From: Helochares maculicollis
Lineage: Eukaryota; Arthropoda; Insecta; Coleoptera; Hydrophilidae
Reading direction: 5' to 3'
Assembly (NCBI GenBank): GCA_033557835.1
Contig: JAWQRO010000079.1
Span: forward strand, 1-60,907
DNA: 60,907 nt
Position numbers and translations under genes: made by a program. The notes beneath the pieces are model-generated. The model had not been told where the DNA came from. It saw nothing but the letters and a program-made list of their open reading frames with translations, and did no database searches. Positions 10,952 through 25,200 of the stretch are shown here, piece by piece (the stretch's first letter is position 1; the number at the start of each line of letters is the position of its first letter).

Positions 10952-13900
10952 ATGGCAACTCGAAGAGCACGCATTAAAGGTGTTTTGAAAATACCACCCC
11001 GGAGGGTCGTTACGGAGGATGTCACGGAAAAATCAGATGTGAGTATTGCTCCACATAAAATATCAACTCATTTGCATATGCATTTCATACATGAACTTAC
11101 ACTTTAACATTTACTCTTTCATTATGATACAATATTGTAGACCACATGGGTGACTCCAGCAAGTTATGAATAGACTGCTTTACTTGTATGGAGTCACATG
11201 AATGTTTAGATTTGTAATTGGAGTTGTTACCGATTCGGAATCGCTCCAATCTAGACGAACCATTTCAAGTAGTTTTGTAGAAAAACAGAAATAGCATTTT
11301 CTTAAGAATTACTAGTTCTGAATCGATTGTGAGTGAAAGTTAAATAGATCTATTATTATCTTTTAGGATGGTAGAAATTCATATGAACTGGGCATTACAC
11401 TAAGGCAACAATATGATAGTCAGGTCATCAGTAGATTTAGTTTCTGAACAGTATTTCTATATTTTTGTTCCCGCCTTACATTTTCACTAAATCGACTTAA
11501 CGTTACAAAAATAATTTAAACTCTTAGTTTCTTACATTATTTTTAATTTATATTAGAATTTGCAAGATTATCCTTTTATCTAGCACTTTCTTAAATATAA
11601 GGCAGTCAATATTGCATGCATATTTTAGTATTACCAAGTATTTTGGATACCTTCCAAGATTTGTAAGTTTGTACTAGACAACTCCCCACTAATCACTTAG
11701 GGTGGTTAGACGATTTGAGAGACTGCCAAGTAACATGAAACTAAATTTATTTCATACTAGCATATGAAATTGTTGTCGAATAGATCAAAGTGGTTACTTA
11801 TTACACTTAGACATTTAAGTGTTTTTGTATTTATTACCTGGAAATTGATCTTCACTTGGCCTAACTTTTATCTCATGATTTTCACATTTTAAGTAGAGCA
11901 ATGAAGCAACGTGTTTCTGTCTAGAGAAGGGACAACAATGTTATTCACTTCTTAACTTTTTTTACATTCCCATATACTATAGGAAGTATAGTAAAGATCG
12001 TGGGATCGTGAAAAAATTCGACCTCGGGATTTTGTATGCGTGTATCTAAACACCGTAGCGATCAGACCGTTTGAGATGGAACGATGAATGTTGGTATACA
12101 GTTATTATCGCAAAAACTTAGATCTGTATCAAGTTTTGAGGCATGTAAGACCACCGGAAGTACCCTTTTACCTACACAGTTTTGAAAATTATCCAACTAA
12201 AGTAGTCTTTAAAATTAAGCTATTGGATTGAAATTTCGTGCACATCCTAAATACTGCAAAAAACTGACAGATACAAATTATCAATGTGATCAGAGCACCG
12301 GAAGTGGTATTTTTATAATTTTGAAAATTCTAAATTTAGTAGGCCTTGGAATAAAAAATTTTACAAAAATGTTACAAAAATGCTAAGCATGGACAATATA
12401 ACAAAGACCTCGAGATTTTGACAGATCTCCACATTTTGAGTGCCCCTGAATCCATTTTGACCATTTTTGGCATGTTGTCTGTGTGTGTGTGTATATGTAA
12501 ACACGATATCGGTCAAACCATTTTAGCTGGAGCAATGAAATTTAGTATACGGGCATTATCGCAAAAACTTAGATCCGTATCAATTTTTGAGCTAAGTAGG
12601 ACCACCGAAAGTACCCGTTTACCTACACAGTTTTGACATTTTGCAAGTAAAGCAGTCTTAAAATTTAAGCTATCCAATTGAAATTTCGTGCACATCTTAG
12701 TTATCACAAAAAACTCACAAATAGAATTTTTTAACATGATCGGAGCACCGGAAGTGCTATTTTTATAATTTTGAAAATTCAAATTTTAGCAGGCCTTGAA
12801 ATAAAAAATGTTACCAAATTGCTAAGCATAGAAAATATAACAGAAACAAATATTTCCGTGTAATTTTGAAAACCGTAAGTGGGACTTTACCATCATAAAT
12901 TTAATTTTTACACTCTCGTATACTATACGAACTATAGTAAAGTAAAAATTCGACCTCGAGATTTTGACGGATCTTCATGTTTTGAGTGCCCCTGAATCCA
13001 TTTTGACCATTTTTGCCATGTTGTCTGTGTGTGTGCGTGTGTGTGTGTATGTAAACATGATATCGGTCAGACCGTTTTAGCTGGAGCAATGAAGTTTAGT
13101 ATACGGGCATTATCGCAAAAACTTAGATCCGTATCAACTTTTGAGGTATGTAGAACCACCGAAAGTACCAGTTTACCTACACAGTTTTGAAATTTGTTCA
13201 AGGAAAATAGTCTTCAAATTTATGCTATCCAATTGAAATTTCGTGCACATCTTAATTATCACAAAAAACTCACAGATAGAAATTTTTAACATAATCGGAG
13301 CACCGGAAGTGCTATTTTTATAAGTTTGAAAATTCAAATTTTAGTAGGCTTTGAAATAAAAAATGTTACAAAAATGCCAAGCAATGAAAATATAACAAAA
13401 ACAAACAGTTCCGTTTAATTTTGAAAATCGGAAGCGGAACTTTACCATCATAAATTTAATTGTCTAGTTATAAATTTAATTTTTTAGTTTTAAATTTAAT
13501 TTCTTAGTTATAAATTTATATTTTAAAATTGGACCCTTCCTTTAGTTATGAATTCACATTTAAAATTGAAGCTTACGCAAAGAATTTTCACAAGCGTTCG
13601 ATATTGCAGACTAGTTAAGAGTATATATTTTAAACACAAAGCATTGTACATTACATAAAAAAAATATTAAAAATATTCCGATGATATATATGCATTGAAA
13701 AATAATTGAATAATCTTTATGGATATATTAATGTGTTGAATATAGACATTGCAGTATATGTTCCTTATGGATATTAAAATATTTGCTTTTATTTTTGAAG
13801 TAGGTGTAGTTTTATTATTATTAATCACAAGTACATACTTGTATATAGTACATTTATACGGGAATGTTGGGTGGAGACCCTCAAGATTTTTGATTTTAAC

Positions 13901-16900
13901 TTTAAAGGTTCTTGCTAGTATTTTAAACATTTTATTATGAGTATATTTTTATTGGGAATTTATAAGAATGTAAAAATGTCTAAGTATGTCAGGATATCTG
14001 GTTATTTTAAAAAATGTTGGCCTTTTTTCACAAGTTCGGACTTTCAAATACTATATATTCATAAAGCATTTGTTTTGTTATTTTTGTTAATTTTTTTGTG
14101 ATATTGCAATATGATTGTTCAACCCGAATGTGGAAAATAATATAAAATGCAATATTTATTTCACACGACTACTGTCCACAACTCCTTAACTAGATATTAT
14201 AAAACTAAATACAAAACAGTGCATATTTTTAAATGCCACTCAATATTTCAATGTACTTAGTGATTACCTGATGAACATGTAATTAATTTATGAAATGTTT
14301 TGTGCAAATGTGAGGTCTCAATGATAGGACAATAGACCAGTCTTAGCGTATTAAATGTAGCTCTATCAATATTATAGAAAGATGTGAAAAATTAATTGTG
14401 TTAAACTATTGTTGAATAATTTTTTATTACAGACCACACCTGCGACAGTAGAAACTAATGGTGAAGGAGTAAATAAAATTACGGAAGATGGGACCAATAA
14501 AAATGAAATTGTTCTTCCTAGTAAAATTATCGCCAGCAATATTTCTGATAATGGAATTTTAAACGACAGCGAAGATCTTAATTTAAATAACTCTGAAGAA
14601 GTTAATTTAGACAACGCCAAAAAAATTACTTTAAACAACGTTGAAGAAGTTAATAAAACTAACACTAAGGAAGCGAATTTAGACAACGCCGAAGAAATTA
14701 ATTTAAATAATGTCGAATATGTTAGTACAAAGATACCTTACACCGCAGAAATTGTTACGCCCAAAGAAACCAATACTCAGAACAGATCAGAGATTAAGCC
14801 AATTATTAAAACACCATCGAATAAAAATGAAAACCAGGAACAAAGCCGTTTTTTACCTATTCCTGATGACATTGAAAAATTTGTGCCAAAAATGGAAAGT
14901 AATCCATTACCAATTACTTTAAATTCAGGACAAACTGAAACTCATTCTTCATGCCGCATTGAAAGTGAGGCTAGTCTATCTTCTGAGCTAGCTTTAACTG
15001 CATCTACCATACCTTCCCAGATTACTCATATAGAACGCACTCATTCATCTGGTCAACAAGAAGAACAAAAACCTATATTACAAAAGGCGGGAAAAGTTCG
15101 ACCGGAATATTGTTCAACTTTAACGCTAACTATGAGCACGGATGTTACAAAATCTATATCTGACAATGAATGTCCACCTGCCCTTGCAAGTCCAACAAAA
15201 TTATTAAACTGGAGGAGAAAAGCAATACCGAAATTTGGACACCAGCGACGAATCAGTTTCAGTTTTCATGGCAGTGCCAGCGAATCGGAAGATGATTCCA
15301 AAAGAATTAACTACAGCCGAGTGAGAAATGACTCAGTGAGTATACTAAAAAAATTAGTTTAATTTTTACATACACATTAATATTTAAGTTCAGCTTAACA
15401 GTACACTGTAGATTTGATTTGCTGTTTTCTAAAGCATTCGAACTTCATTTTTATTTTTTTATCCGCACTAATTTTAGGTATGTTCAGTAGCATCAGTTGC
15501 ATCTACTCATGCCAGCCAAATAAGTACTGGGGAGAGTGACATAAAAAAGGCCACCGAGCGTAAAATAAGGAGAGGCATTTCTCGTAGAATGATGGAAGCG
15601 CGGCGAGAGTTTGTTGCAAAATGTGAGGGAGGGAAACCAGATAGGCAAAAATTGACTATGCTGGATTTAATATTTTACAACCCTACCACAAACCCCATGA
15701 GGTAGTCTTATATTTTTCAAATTTCGTATTCTGTGTGATAATTTACAATCCTTGAATTTGTGGACGCTTTTTTCAGTGAGAGATCGAAAAAACCCACAGA
15801 TGAAGCAAGTCAGAACGATAATTCCACAAATGAGATTAACGAAGAAAACGAAGATGATCCTACACCTCCAGAGCAAGCCGATGTGACTGACAATACTGAA
15901 GAGGATGCAATGCCAGTTCCACAGATAAAAGTTGGTCCGAATGGAGAAATTATAATCGATGAAAAAAGTTTGGTCATTGAAAATCAAAGCACAAAGATCA
16001 ATCGACAGCTTATGGAAAATTCAAAAATTGTTGATGGAGATTTGGATATTGGTATTGGGTACACAAAAGCTAAAAGACCAAAAGAATGGACGAAAAGCGA
16101 AACACTTCGTTTCTATAACGCTCTTAATTCTATTGGCACAGACTTTATGTTGATGTGTGAATTGTTTCCGCATAGGACGAGGAGAGAGCTGAAATTAAAA
16201 TTTAAAAAGGAAGAACGATTAAACCGCCAGTTAATTGACAAGGCATTGACCCAACCAAGGCAATTTGATATGGATGATTTGTTTAGAGAGTTGGAGAGAG
16301 AGCAGCGAGAATTAGAAGAATTGGAAAAAATAAAATTGCAAAAGTTGAAAAATCGAGAACTAAAAAAATCTATTAGGTGCACCGTCAAAAGTAAGTATTT
16401 GCATTGCCTTACATGTTTTATTTTGTAAAAACTAAATTTTTAAAGGGGGTATTGAGATACCAGTTGATGAAAATGAAGAGCCGAGAAGGAAAAGAATTAA
16501 ACATAAAACGCCTAAGCGGACAACGTATGAATATGTAAAAGGTGGAATACTGAGTGTTTTGCAAGATAGCGAGGATGAAGCCGAAATAAGCGTTCCTCTT
16601 CATAAATCAGGTTCGTTGGTAACTGTAGAGTCGAAAGTAGAAAACAGCAGGCAGAACGAATGTGAAAGTGACTTGGCATCTGATGAAGATTCGGATAGTG
16701 AAGTTATAGCACTTGCCAACAAACCGACTAGATCAGGAAGGATGCCAAAGCCACGACGGGCGTCCCCGGTAGAATGTTTGAAACCAAAAAAGAAACGAAC
16801 AACTAATCCTAACAAGAAAATTGGCCGTCCAAGAAAAGTTGATCCTGAAAACCCTGGACCTGAGGAAAAAATGGAACCAGGATCCATAATGATTGTATCA

Positions 16901-17746
16901 ACAAATGGTCCATCAGGTCAGTGATTTTTCCATCTTTTCGTCCCTCTTTAACTCAAATGTATAAAAATAGGGGAGGACTCTTGGACTAATGATAAAGTAT
17001 TTTTAATCTAAAGTTGGCCTTGCCTTATAAATTTTAGGTTATTTGTCAAATCAATTTTGCTTATTAAGTTTATAAAATTATAAAATTTGCAAAATATAAT
17101 TATAAGTGTATTTTAAATTAAGCTATGTCCATGTTAAATAAAACGACACATACTTAGCACTCACAATTTTTACAAAAAGAGTAAATCAACACTTGACAGA
17201 CCGCAAGCTGACTACTCGGCTTTTTGTACCCAACAGCTACCGATCGAGAGATTTTGTTAGAAGTGTGCAATAATGTCAATATGATTTCGAACATTCATTC
17301 CGACTTTCAACAAAATTATTTGAATTATATTACTGGGCATAGGCATGTACTTGTATTTAATTGTTTGAAATAATATGTTGGGTACTTGCTAATTAATAAA
17401 CTTCAGCCACAATAAAAACTCGAGCAAAAGGTCGAATAACTCCTGTTGGTGATAAACGATATAATTTTTCATTGAATTTACTATTATTATTTCAGGAGAA
17501 CCAATATATCAAGTTTATATGGTAACACAAGAGCAAGAAAAAACGCAAATTAATTTAGGCCAAGACATTGTCGAGAATCTAACTCAAGTAGCGTCAAGCC
17601 AGATAGTAACTGAACTGCCATATGCTGCAGAAAATATTTTGACTATAGCACCCGAGCTTGAAACCCCATCTGTTACTGAAAACAATGTTACAATACCTGA
17701 AGGCGATGGAGGGTCTATGCGACCTGCAGCAATTGAAGCAACGTAA
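10952..17746 (+). CDS. Bdp1: TFIIIB component B'' (Bdp1)
   Basis: Six exons, 10952-11038, 14433-15335, 15478-15701, 15777-16390, 16446-16916 and 17496-17746, join in frame with GT-AG borders to 849 residues, starting MATRRARIKGVLKIPPRR. Exon 2 is Asn/Glu-rich low-complexity sequence with NNSEEVNLDNAKK-like repeats. Exons 3-4 carry the conserved part: RKIRRGISRRMMEARREF, TMLDLIFYNPTTNPM, VPQIKVGPNGEIIIDEKSL, then the SANT domain near residues 505-555 (KEWTKSETLRFYNALNSIG, FPHRTRRELKLKFKKEE). A long charged helix follows. The C-terminus has KKKRTTNPNKKIGRPRKVDP, an AT-hook-like motif (GRPRK). Family role: with TBP and Brf1 it forms TFIIIB, which recruits RNA polymerase III to tRNA and 5S genes. 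The arrangement VPQ-KVGP-SANT-LFPHR is diagnostic. A poly(A) signal AATAAA lies near 17867. Confidence 0.95.
11970..13445. repeat. Three head-to-tail copies of a dispersed ~0.4-0.55 kb repeat in Bdp1 intron 1
   Basis: The marker GACCTCGRGATTTTG occurs at 12020, 12406 and 12952. After each copy the same order of segments follows: TATCGCAAAAACTTAGATC, a GTTTACCTACACAGTTTTGA or TTTACCTACACAGTTTTGA segment, GAAATTTCGTGCACATC, and GCACCGGAAGTG. Copies 2 and 3 include a (GT)n run (about 12478-12492 and 13024-13048) that copy 1 lacks. Short near-palindromes with TATACTATA precede copies 1 and 3. A divergent single copy lies at about 27085-27600. No coding capacity is seen. This looks like a non-autonomous element or an incipient satellite. 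Confidence 0.75.
13445..13530. repeat. Short tandem repeat, about 20 bp x 4
   Basis: Units of roughly AGTTATAAATTTAATTTTYT repeat about four times at the right edge of the larger repeats in Bdp1 intron 1. They decay into AT-rich sequence that is shared with the second copy of the larger repeat near 27600-27700. Confidence 0.6.
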
Positions 17747-20700
17747 CATTTTCAGGTTCAGCGGTAAACATGGAATGAAATCTATACATCGGATGTTGTT
17801 GTTTATATCCCCGTAGCAGGATTTTACATACACAGCTTGGAGATGAAGACGGGCCTGATAATTAAGAAATAAACGCTGGACTAAATCATTAATATGAAAA
17901 ATAAATCATATTTCCCATTTTTAATATATATGTTTCCACTGGTTCAAAAGTAATGTTTTTTTATATTTTGTAAGAATCGTGAATTCTATATAAATAGGAT
18001 ATAATTGTAGTTATAAATACATATTTCCCATAGGTAAATTTAGTATTTATGGGATACTTTGGAAGAAGCATTTTGAATATACTGAGAAAATTTACTGAAC
18101 AGTTATCATTTTACTAAAGATTATTTGCTTCTAAACGCGGCCTAAACTCTAAAGTAGAATGAAATATTTTTAACTGTTCTTTATAATTTAAAAATCCTTA
18201 TAACTTTGAATTTTTTCGCAGATTCTTCTAAAAGATTCATAAGCCTTTTATGTCAGATTGACAAAATAATAAATTCTAAGAAAGTATTTTTATGACAGTT
18301 CATCATAAACGATATATGAAATCTTGTTTTAACTTTGTTATCCGCATTTCTTATGATTATAACCTGCTTATTTATCCAACCAGTTCTGGATTTGGTTGTT
18401 TAAAATAAATATGACTCCATTAGATACCTTGAAGTAAGAACTTGAGACCGTTTGAGAAAAAAGAGTAATCAATTAAATAGTATAAGACAGCACTTTCTCA
18501 TATATTTACAAAAAACAATTGAATTAATTAGGTTGTTATTTAAAATTATTTGTTGTTGAAAGATGACATCAAGAGAATTTTTATCACTCTTTGTTTAATC
18601 TATTTTCATTGATTGTTTCTTTACTTTTTATGTTTCAACAAAACACTTGCTGAGGAATTAGTCAAACATTGAAAATATGCCCAAGATCACACAAAAAATT
18701 TACTTCTGGCTTATTCAATTTTATCACTGATATGCACATGTCTTTACATGATGCATTTATGTGTATCTGCCAATTATGGGATGTAGTAATGCATTTTATT
18801 TGTTTTCTCTCTGAATTTCTTTGTAATAACATTTATAATAAACAAGTCATGTAATTTTATCGAACTCAGTCATTTTTAATGATTAGTGAGTGGTGCACAT
18901 TGGGTATCTGTTACGAAGGAGCTTTGACTGCATTTTAACCTGATATTTATAAAATTTTCTTAAATTTACATACAATTTTAATGTAGAAACACTTTTTTTG
19001 TATATATTTATTGTTTGTATTGTTATGTTTTGAAATAAAGTCGATTGTTAAAGTTTGAATTTTATTTACCTATTTTCCTAAATGTCCTGGTATATTGAGG
19101 TAAAATTTGTTTTACAAAAATTTTTAGATACTCATTAACGAAATCAATTATTTTAGATGTAAAAGCAAATTTCCATTGATATTGACATTTCTAATACTAA
19201 ATGTACCAACAGAATTGATAAAATTTTGAAGCAAATCACACAAAGGAAGACGTTATTTTATTTTTTCATCACTCATTCTAATGAACAAGTCTAGATTCAT
19301 GTTTTGAAAAATAAAGACATGAACTTTATTCCAATATCTATATAATTAATGCGAAAATAAATTTCTACAAAAATTGAAGAAATCATTAGAATTATGAAGT
19401 TTAAAGTTTTGTAACTAACTTCTTTTGTTAGTTCATTAGCATATAAATAAAAAAGTTAAATCATTGCGGAACAATACATAAGATTTTTTATAACAATTAA
19501 CCTTGAACAAATTTATTCTGATGTAGAAATTCCGTTTTGATGATGTATTGAGATATGATTTTGAATAATAGTAATAAAACTTAAATAATTGGTGATTTTC
19601 AACATGTCTGTATTCTATACCTAATTTTAAGTAATTATTTTCCTTTGAACTGTTTTTCAATATAAATATTCTTAGACACTATGTTCTTTCAAAATTTGAA
19701 TTTACTAGGTTCATTTTGGACAAATCATTGAAACTGAACACAAAATCTAAATATTATTTATTTATTATATACCCAGTGATATTTGTAAGGTTTACAAAAA
19801 AAACATCCAAAATAGATATTGTATCCCAAATATAAACTTAAATGAGTTTTGGCATATCCGAAGTATGCATTGTATTTCTAATTAATAAATCCTAAATACA
19901 TCTAACCATGAATGATGTATTAATAAATGATTTCTTTCTTCTACAAACTGAATTCCATCTTGAATTAATACGGACTACACTAGTTTACTTTTGAATTTTT
20001 TTGTTCTGCATTTCTGGTGAATCATTAAAAACTTATTTTACATGCTTTTTATATCCACCTTAAAAGCTATTTTGTATAATAATTAATATTTGCTAAATAT
20101 TGCTTGTGACAGATATAAATATATAAACTTAATAAATCGGATTGATTATTTAATTATTAATGTAAATTGCTTTTTTAGTCCTTGAATACTATTATATCAA
20201 TAGCAAAAGAAAAATCGAATTTTATTATATGAAGCCGCTTCATTCATAATCAGTTGGAATTTATTTATATTATTTTGAGTCACATTAATTGTTATTTTAT
20301 ATTGATTCTTTCAAAATTTTAAGAATACCAAAAGTTTACAAGTGTATAATGGCAGAATTATTTGAAATTTTCAAAAGAAACAATGTTCAAATATTTAGTT
20401 GTTTATTAAATTTTTATATATATTCAAAATAAAGGGAGCTGATTCTTACATCATAATGTAACAGAAACTGAAGAAACGATAAGTATTTATTTTGTCATCC
20501 AAGTATTTTAATTTATGTTTAAAAATAACAGTAGATATGCCGCTGATACCAACAAATATCTGCAAATGATGCTAAAGCGAATCAATATCTAGTCATCAAA
20601 ATGGCCCGAAAATAAATCTAGAAAAGATTAAATACATACTGATCTGCTGACAACCCAAACTTAAACACAAACAAGACACCTTTGAAAGCACGGAAATTGA

Positions 20701-22183
20701 AAAAGTTAGCAAATCTTAAAACCTGGGATATCCAATGAATAAAGAAATCAAAATTAATGAGAGAAATAGAAAAGTTTGATTTTACCCTCCAATTAAAATT
20801 AATACTTTTTTTATTATATTTCAGTGGAGTTGTTTAGGGCTACAATGGCTATCTCTCGAGGGAGTCTGCACAATAAGATTTTAAAATATCAATTTTTGAA
20901 CTGTAAAAAACTCACCAATACAAATTTTTTTAAAACTAAACACATCCAGCTTAAACACAATTCTAAAAATATTGCTCTCTTCTGAAAGCAAGTAGCCTAC
21001 AGCATTAATTTTAAATGCTTATACCAAAAAGATTACTCCGGTACTGAGTGCTGTAAATCATTTCATATAAACTAAATAGATGTATTCCAAGAATAGATGT
21101 CATCTATACAAGTATAGTTTGTAGTGAAATATTTGTTAAGCTAATTAGAAGTCTGCTGCAAAAATAATTATTTAGTTTGATTCATGTAGTTACTGGATTT
21201 TAATTTTTTTAAAAGATAAACACAGCTGATTTTCTAGAGCAAACATTTTTGAAACTTGCAAAATTCTCACATGCAATGTTTAAATTAAAAATAGGTACAT
21301 TAGGAAAATGTTTACAATGAAAAAACTGAATGTCAGTATATTCACATTTTTCAACTGTTTTTCTATTAGTCATATCTGCTGAATGATGGCTACCAAAACA
21401 ATTATGGTATGTCGTACTATATTTTATATCTAAAAATAATCAAAATATATCTCACCTGCATTGCTGTTAGGTCTGTTAATCATCAGTATTGCTTTCAAAT
21501 CTTGGAATTGAGGTGCTTACATAAATGGAAATAAATTAGCTTCGTACAAGTTCTGCATCTACACTTTCTCACAAAACCCTACTTAACCATCAAGAGCTGC
21601 GTATACTTTTGACATTATATAAGAAATTTTGAAAAACTCAACTGAACACCGATAGAGGAAGGAAAGAGATATTTTCTAGTCAAAACGTTTAGCTAAAAAT
21701 GTTTATTAATCCTTACACTGCATAGATTATATAGAAATAAAAATTGGACAATTAAATAAATAAAAAAGATATGTACCACCTTATTATTTTATTTCCACTT
21801 AAAACGAAAGTTATTCCTTTTGTTTTGAAGGTTTTTAATTTTATATAAAATATTTATCATTATATAAATTTGGTTCTAACTTTAAATATAGCAGCATTTA
21901 ACTGAGAATAACACAGCTGGAAGCACAACATACTTTAACTAAGGGATTATCCAAACATGCAGGTGTACCAACATACAGAAAAATAAAAGAAGCTCATGCT
22001 CATTGGAGAGAAATAAAATACTTGTTAAAATAAAACGATTCCATTAAAATTGGTTTTGTGTCTTCTCCAAAAAACACACTTTAAATTTTTCGTATATAGA
22101 ACACCTTTAATACAATGTCCATAAAGAAAGGTAGGGTAAACTAAACAAAAAAATTAGAACTAAAGAGATACGTGGGGTTTTAT
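17747..22183. other. Long AT-rich intergenic region
   Basis: After the Bdp1 poly(A) signal there is about 4.3 kb without a credible ORF. Runs of AAATAAA and TTTATT are frequent and could serve either convergent gene (Bdp1 plus, Rho1 minus). A weak reverse-transcriptase relic lies near 20525-20790. I see nothing else. Confidence 0.5.
20525..20790 (+). pseudogene. Possible reverse transcriptase fragment
   Basis: Broken plus-strand frames read INLEKIKYIL and, about 100 bp later, NKEIKINERN, with a degraded ADD-like start just upstream. This order resembles the stretch after the catalytic YADD box in non-LTR reverse transcriptases (INxxKTKYM, then the EIxxRI region). The match is short and interrupted by stops, so it is weak. 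Confidence 0.3.
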
Positions 22184-22184
22184 T
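22179..22184 (-). terminator. Candidate poly(A) signal of Rho1
   Basis: The plus strand reads TTTATT, which is AATAAA on the Rho1 strand, 108-113 bases after the stop codon. Other AT-rich hexamers follow further downstream, so a longer 3' UTR is also possible. Confidence 0.4.
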
Positions 22185-22291
22185 ATGTTAGTCGATACAT
22201 GCATAATCCCCTGTAATTAATAATTAAACACACATAACGAAGGTAATAATAATATAAAATATATATAATATTTATGGTGCGCTTGTTTTCT

Positions 22292-25200
22292 TTAGAACAG
22301 GACACAACGTGGCTTCTTCTTCTTTTTAACTTGCAACGCGGCACGAGTAGCAGTCTCAAAAACTTCACGCACACCCTCCTTGCTTTTTGCAGAACATTCT
22401 AAGTATGCGAAGGCATTAATTTTTTCAGCCATAGATCGACCATCCTGCGGCTTCACTGGCTCTTGTTTCATTTTGCTTAACTCTTTGATTGTATTCGGAT
22501 CGTTGCGCAAATCCTTTTTGTTGCCAACTAGGATTATTGGCACATTTGGGCAGAAGTGTTTCACCTGAAATTATTGAAAGAAAATGTTTTTATATTTCTA
22601 CTGCCATATTTTTTACTGTTTAGGTACGTTTAGTACTAACACAAAACATAAAAAGTATACGAACATTTCATTGGGTTTCTTTTTACATTATTTGTAGTGA
22701 TATATTTTACTCTAAAAGGATATTTGAAATTGGTATTATATACTTTTGGGTACGATTAGGTTTCTATTTATTTTACAAAATCTGATCACCTAAAAATCCT
22801 GGAAGTTGTCGGGTTATGTTATGCATTTATAGAAAAAGTAATCGACACATCTTTGTTACTATCAAGTTACTGCATCTCGTTGCTATTTAAATTAATTGAA
22901 AAGCGAGTTATAAATTGCGTTTCTGCTGAGATCGAAAAATCTAAGAATGAAGAATTTCAAAATGTCTCTAAATTTATGTTCCTAGCTCTGATTAAACTGT
23001 TCCAGCAGTAACCCAAAACTATTTGTATGAAAATTACACATGAATAATAAGCTATGATTAAATTACAGTATTTCTTTTATGCTTCTAGCTCCACACTATG
23101 GAAATGTGACCATTTCTTATTGGGTAGATTTACGAAATTTTTGGCTCATTTTGTTAAAAAGATATGAACTGAGAAAGAAATGTTTAATGAATAACAGGAA
23201 GAGATATAGAAAATACATTGCAAAAGTGTCTCAACATACAAAAACATTAAATTTTTACTAATACTGTCCAGTTAAAATATATTATAAACTATATTCATTC
23301 ATTTCTTCCAGGAAGACTGCTCGAACACTAAAAATGTAAACTCAATGCTCGTTATTGAATGCAAATATTTAATTTCTTTATAATTTGTTGTCTAAACAAG
23401 CAATGTGAAACATAAAAGTTACTTTTCTTCAACAAATCTATGAAACTTGCAAAGAATTTGTTTGGACATGTTCATACAGATAAGTAGGGTACTCCTGCAG
23501 TTTATGTTTATGTAAGATAATCATACTGTTAATGTGTGCGCTGAATAATTTCATTGTTATGAGAAATATTTCAATTTTTTTGTATTGCCAAAACGGATAG
23601 TTAGTATTGACAGTCAAAATTTAAACTTAAAACATCATGTAAAAGACTGACATGCTAATTTTGCTCGTTTCTGAATAAATTGTTATGAATGAGATGAAGA
23701 CGGGCACAAAAACAATTTGCAATGATAAGGTTTTCAGAACAGTATTGATATCTAACCTGACCTATGAGGTCACTTCTAGTTTCCATAATCCATCCATTCA
23801 GATGTAAAAATCAGTAAAATCCATAGAATACACCCTTATATCAATTAAACAATTTTAGAATGATGCACATGAAGCTTTAGAGCATGCACATGTGCCCTAC
23901 ATATTTCTTACGGACACCAAAAACAGGATTACAACTAAAAATATTATGTATATTCAAAATTGTGGTTTAGGCGATCTGTCTATAGTTGTTCAAATATAAA
24001 CTCGATGTTTTTTAACCCAATGCATAAACAGCAAAATTACCTAAACACGCAACAAATTATACTACTGTGATCAAAAAGTATGATGAAATTGTCATTTAAA
24101 ACTCCTGGGCATTACGAAGGCAGGCACACTTTTTTCCTATGTTGCTAGAACTGTCTATAACATTTGCCAAGCATCTATTTGTCAAAAGCTTTAATTATCT
24201 TCGAATTACATGTGTTTTTGTAAACAACCAAAAGTGAATTTTTTGATATTCACAATGGGTGATTTTGCAGAGCATAGAACTTGCATCAAATGTTGTTTGC
24301 GAAACTAATATTCTTGTGCGGATACATTTAAAATGTTGCGGAAGGCCTTTGGTGATCAAATTATGGAACAAAAAACGTTTATAAGTAGGACAACCAGTTC
24401 AAATCAGGCCAAGAACGTGTTGAAGACCAACCGCGCTCTGGACGACCATCAACGTCTACCGACGAGTGCCACGTCTAAAATATCAAAAATTTGGTGCTTG
24501 AAAATTGTCGATTGACAATTAGAGACCTCGCTGATGGTGTTGGAATATCATTTGGCTCAGCCAAACCATTTTGAAGGATTTTTTTCCTCAAACGCGTCAA
24601 GTCTCGATTGGTGCCAAATGCACCATGTCATACTGTGTTGGTTCTTCGCGATTTTTTTGCCAAAAACTCGACTCATATCGTCCCGCAACCACCGTATTCA
24701 CCTGATTTGGCTCCGTGCAACTTCTGGCTATTCAGCAAACTCAAAAGGCCAATGGGGGATACTGTTTGGATACGATTGAGGAGATACAAACCGAATCGAA
24801 GGTCTTGAATGCTATACCAGAAAAAGACAATTCCGACTATTTCAAAGACTGGAGAAAGCGTTGGCAAAAGTGCTTTTTATCGGACAGGTATTACTTTGAA
24901 GGGGATGAAATTGATTTGGAAGAATAAATAAAGAATTTCCATTTTATAAACAAATTCACCTTACTTTTTTATCACAGTAGTACGTGAATCATTTTCCAGT
25001 GCACAGCAGAATTTTTTGTTCAGCGTATTAAGAAATATGGTTGAGCATAAGGAGCTTGTATGTATTTAATTAGCAAGAAATAAGTGCGTTTCATAACACA
25101 AATCTAATAAAAACAAAAACAAACATGCTTTCTGCAACCTTATGTTAACCTTTCCAAATTTATGAACAACCATATAGAATAATTTGCAAGTTTTGTTTGC

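Noticed and set aside
18669..18854. 61-codon plus ORF in the Bdp1-Rho1 intergenic region
   Set aside because: Composition is random for AT-rich DNA and no homologous motif is visible.
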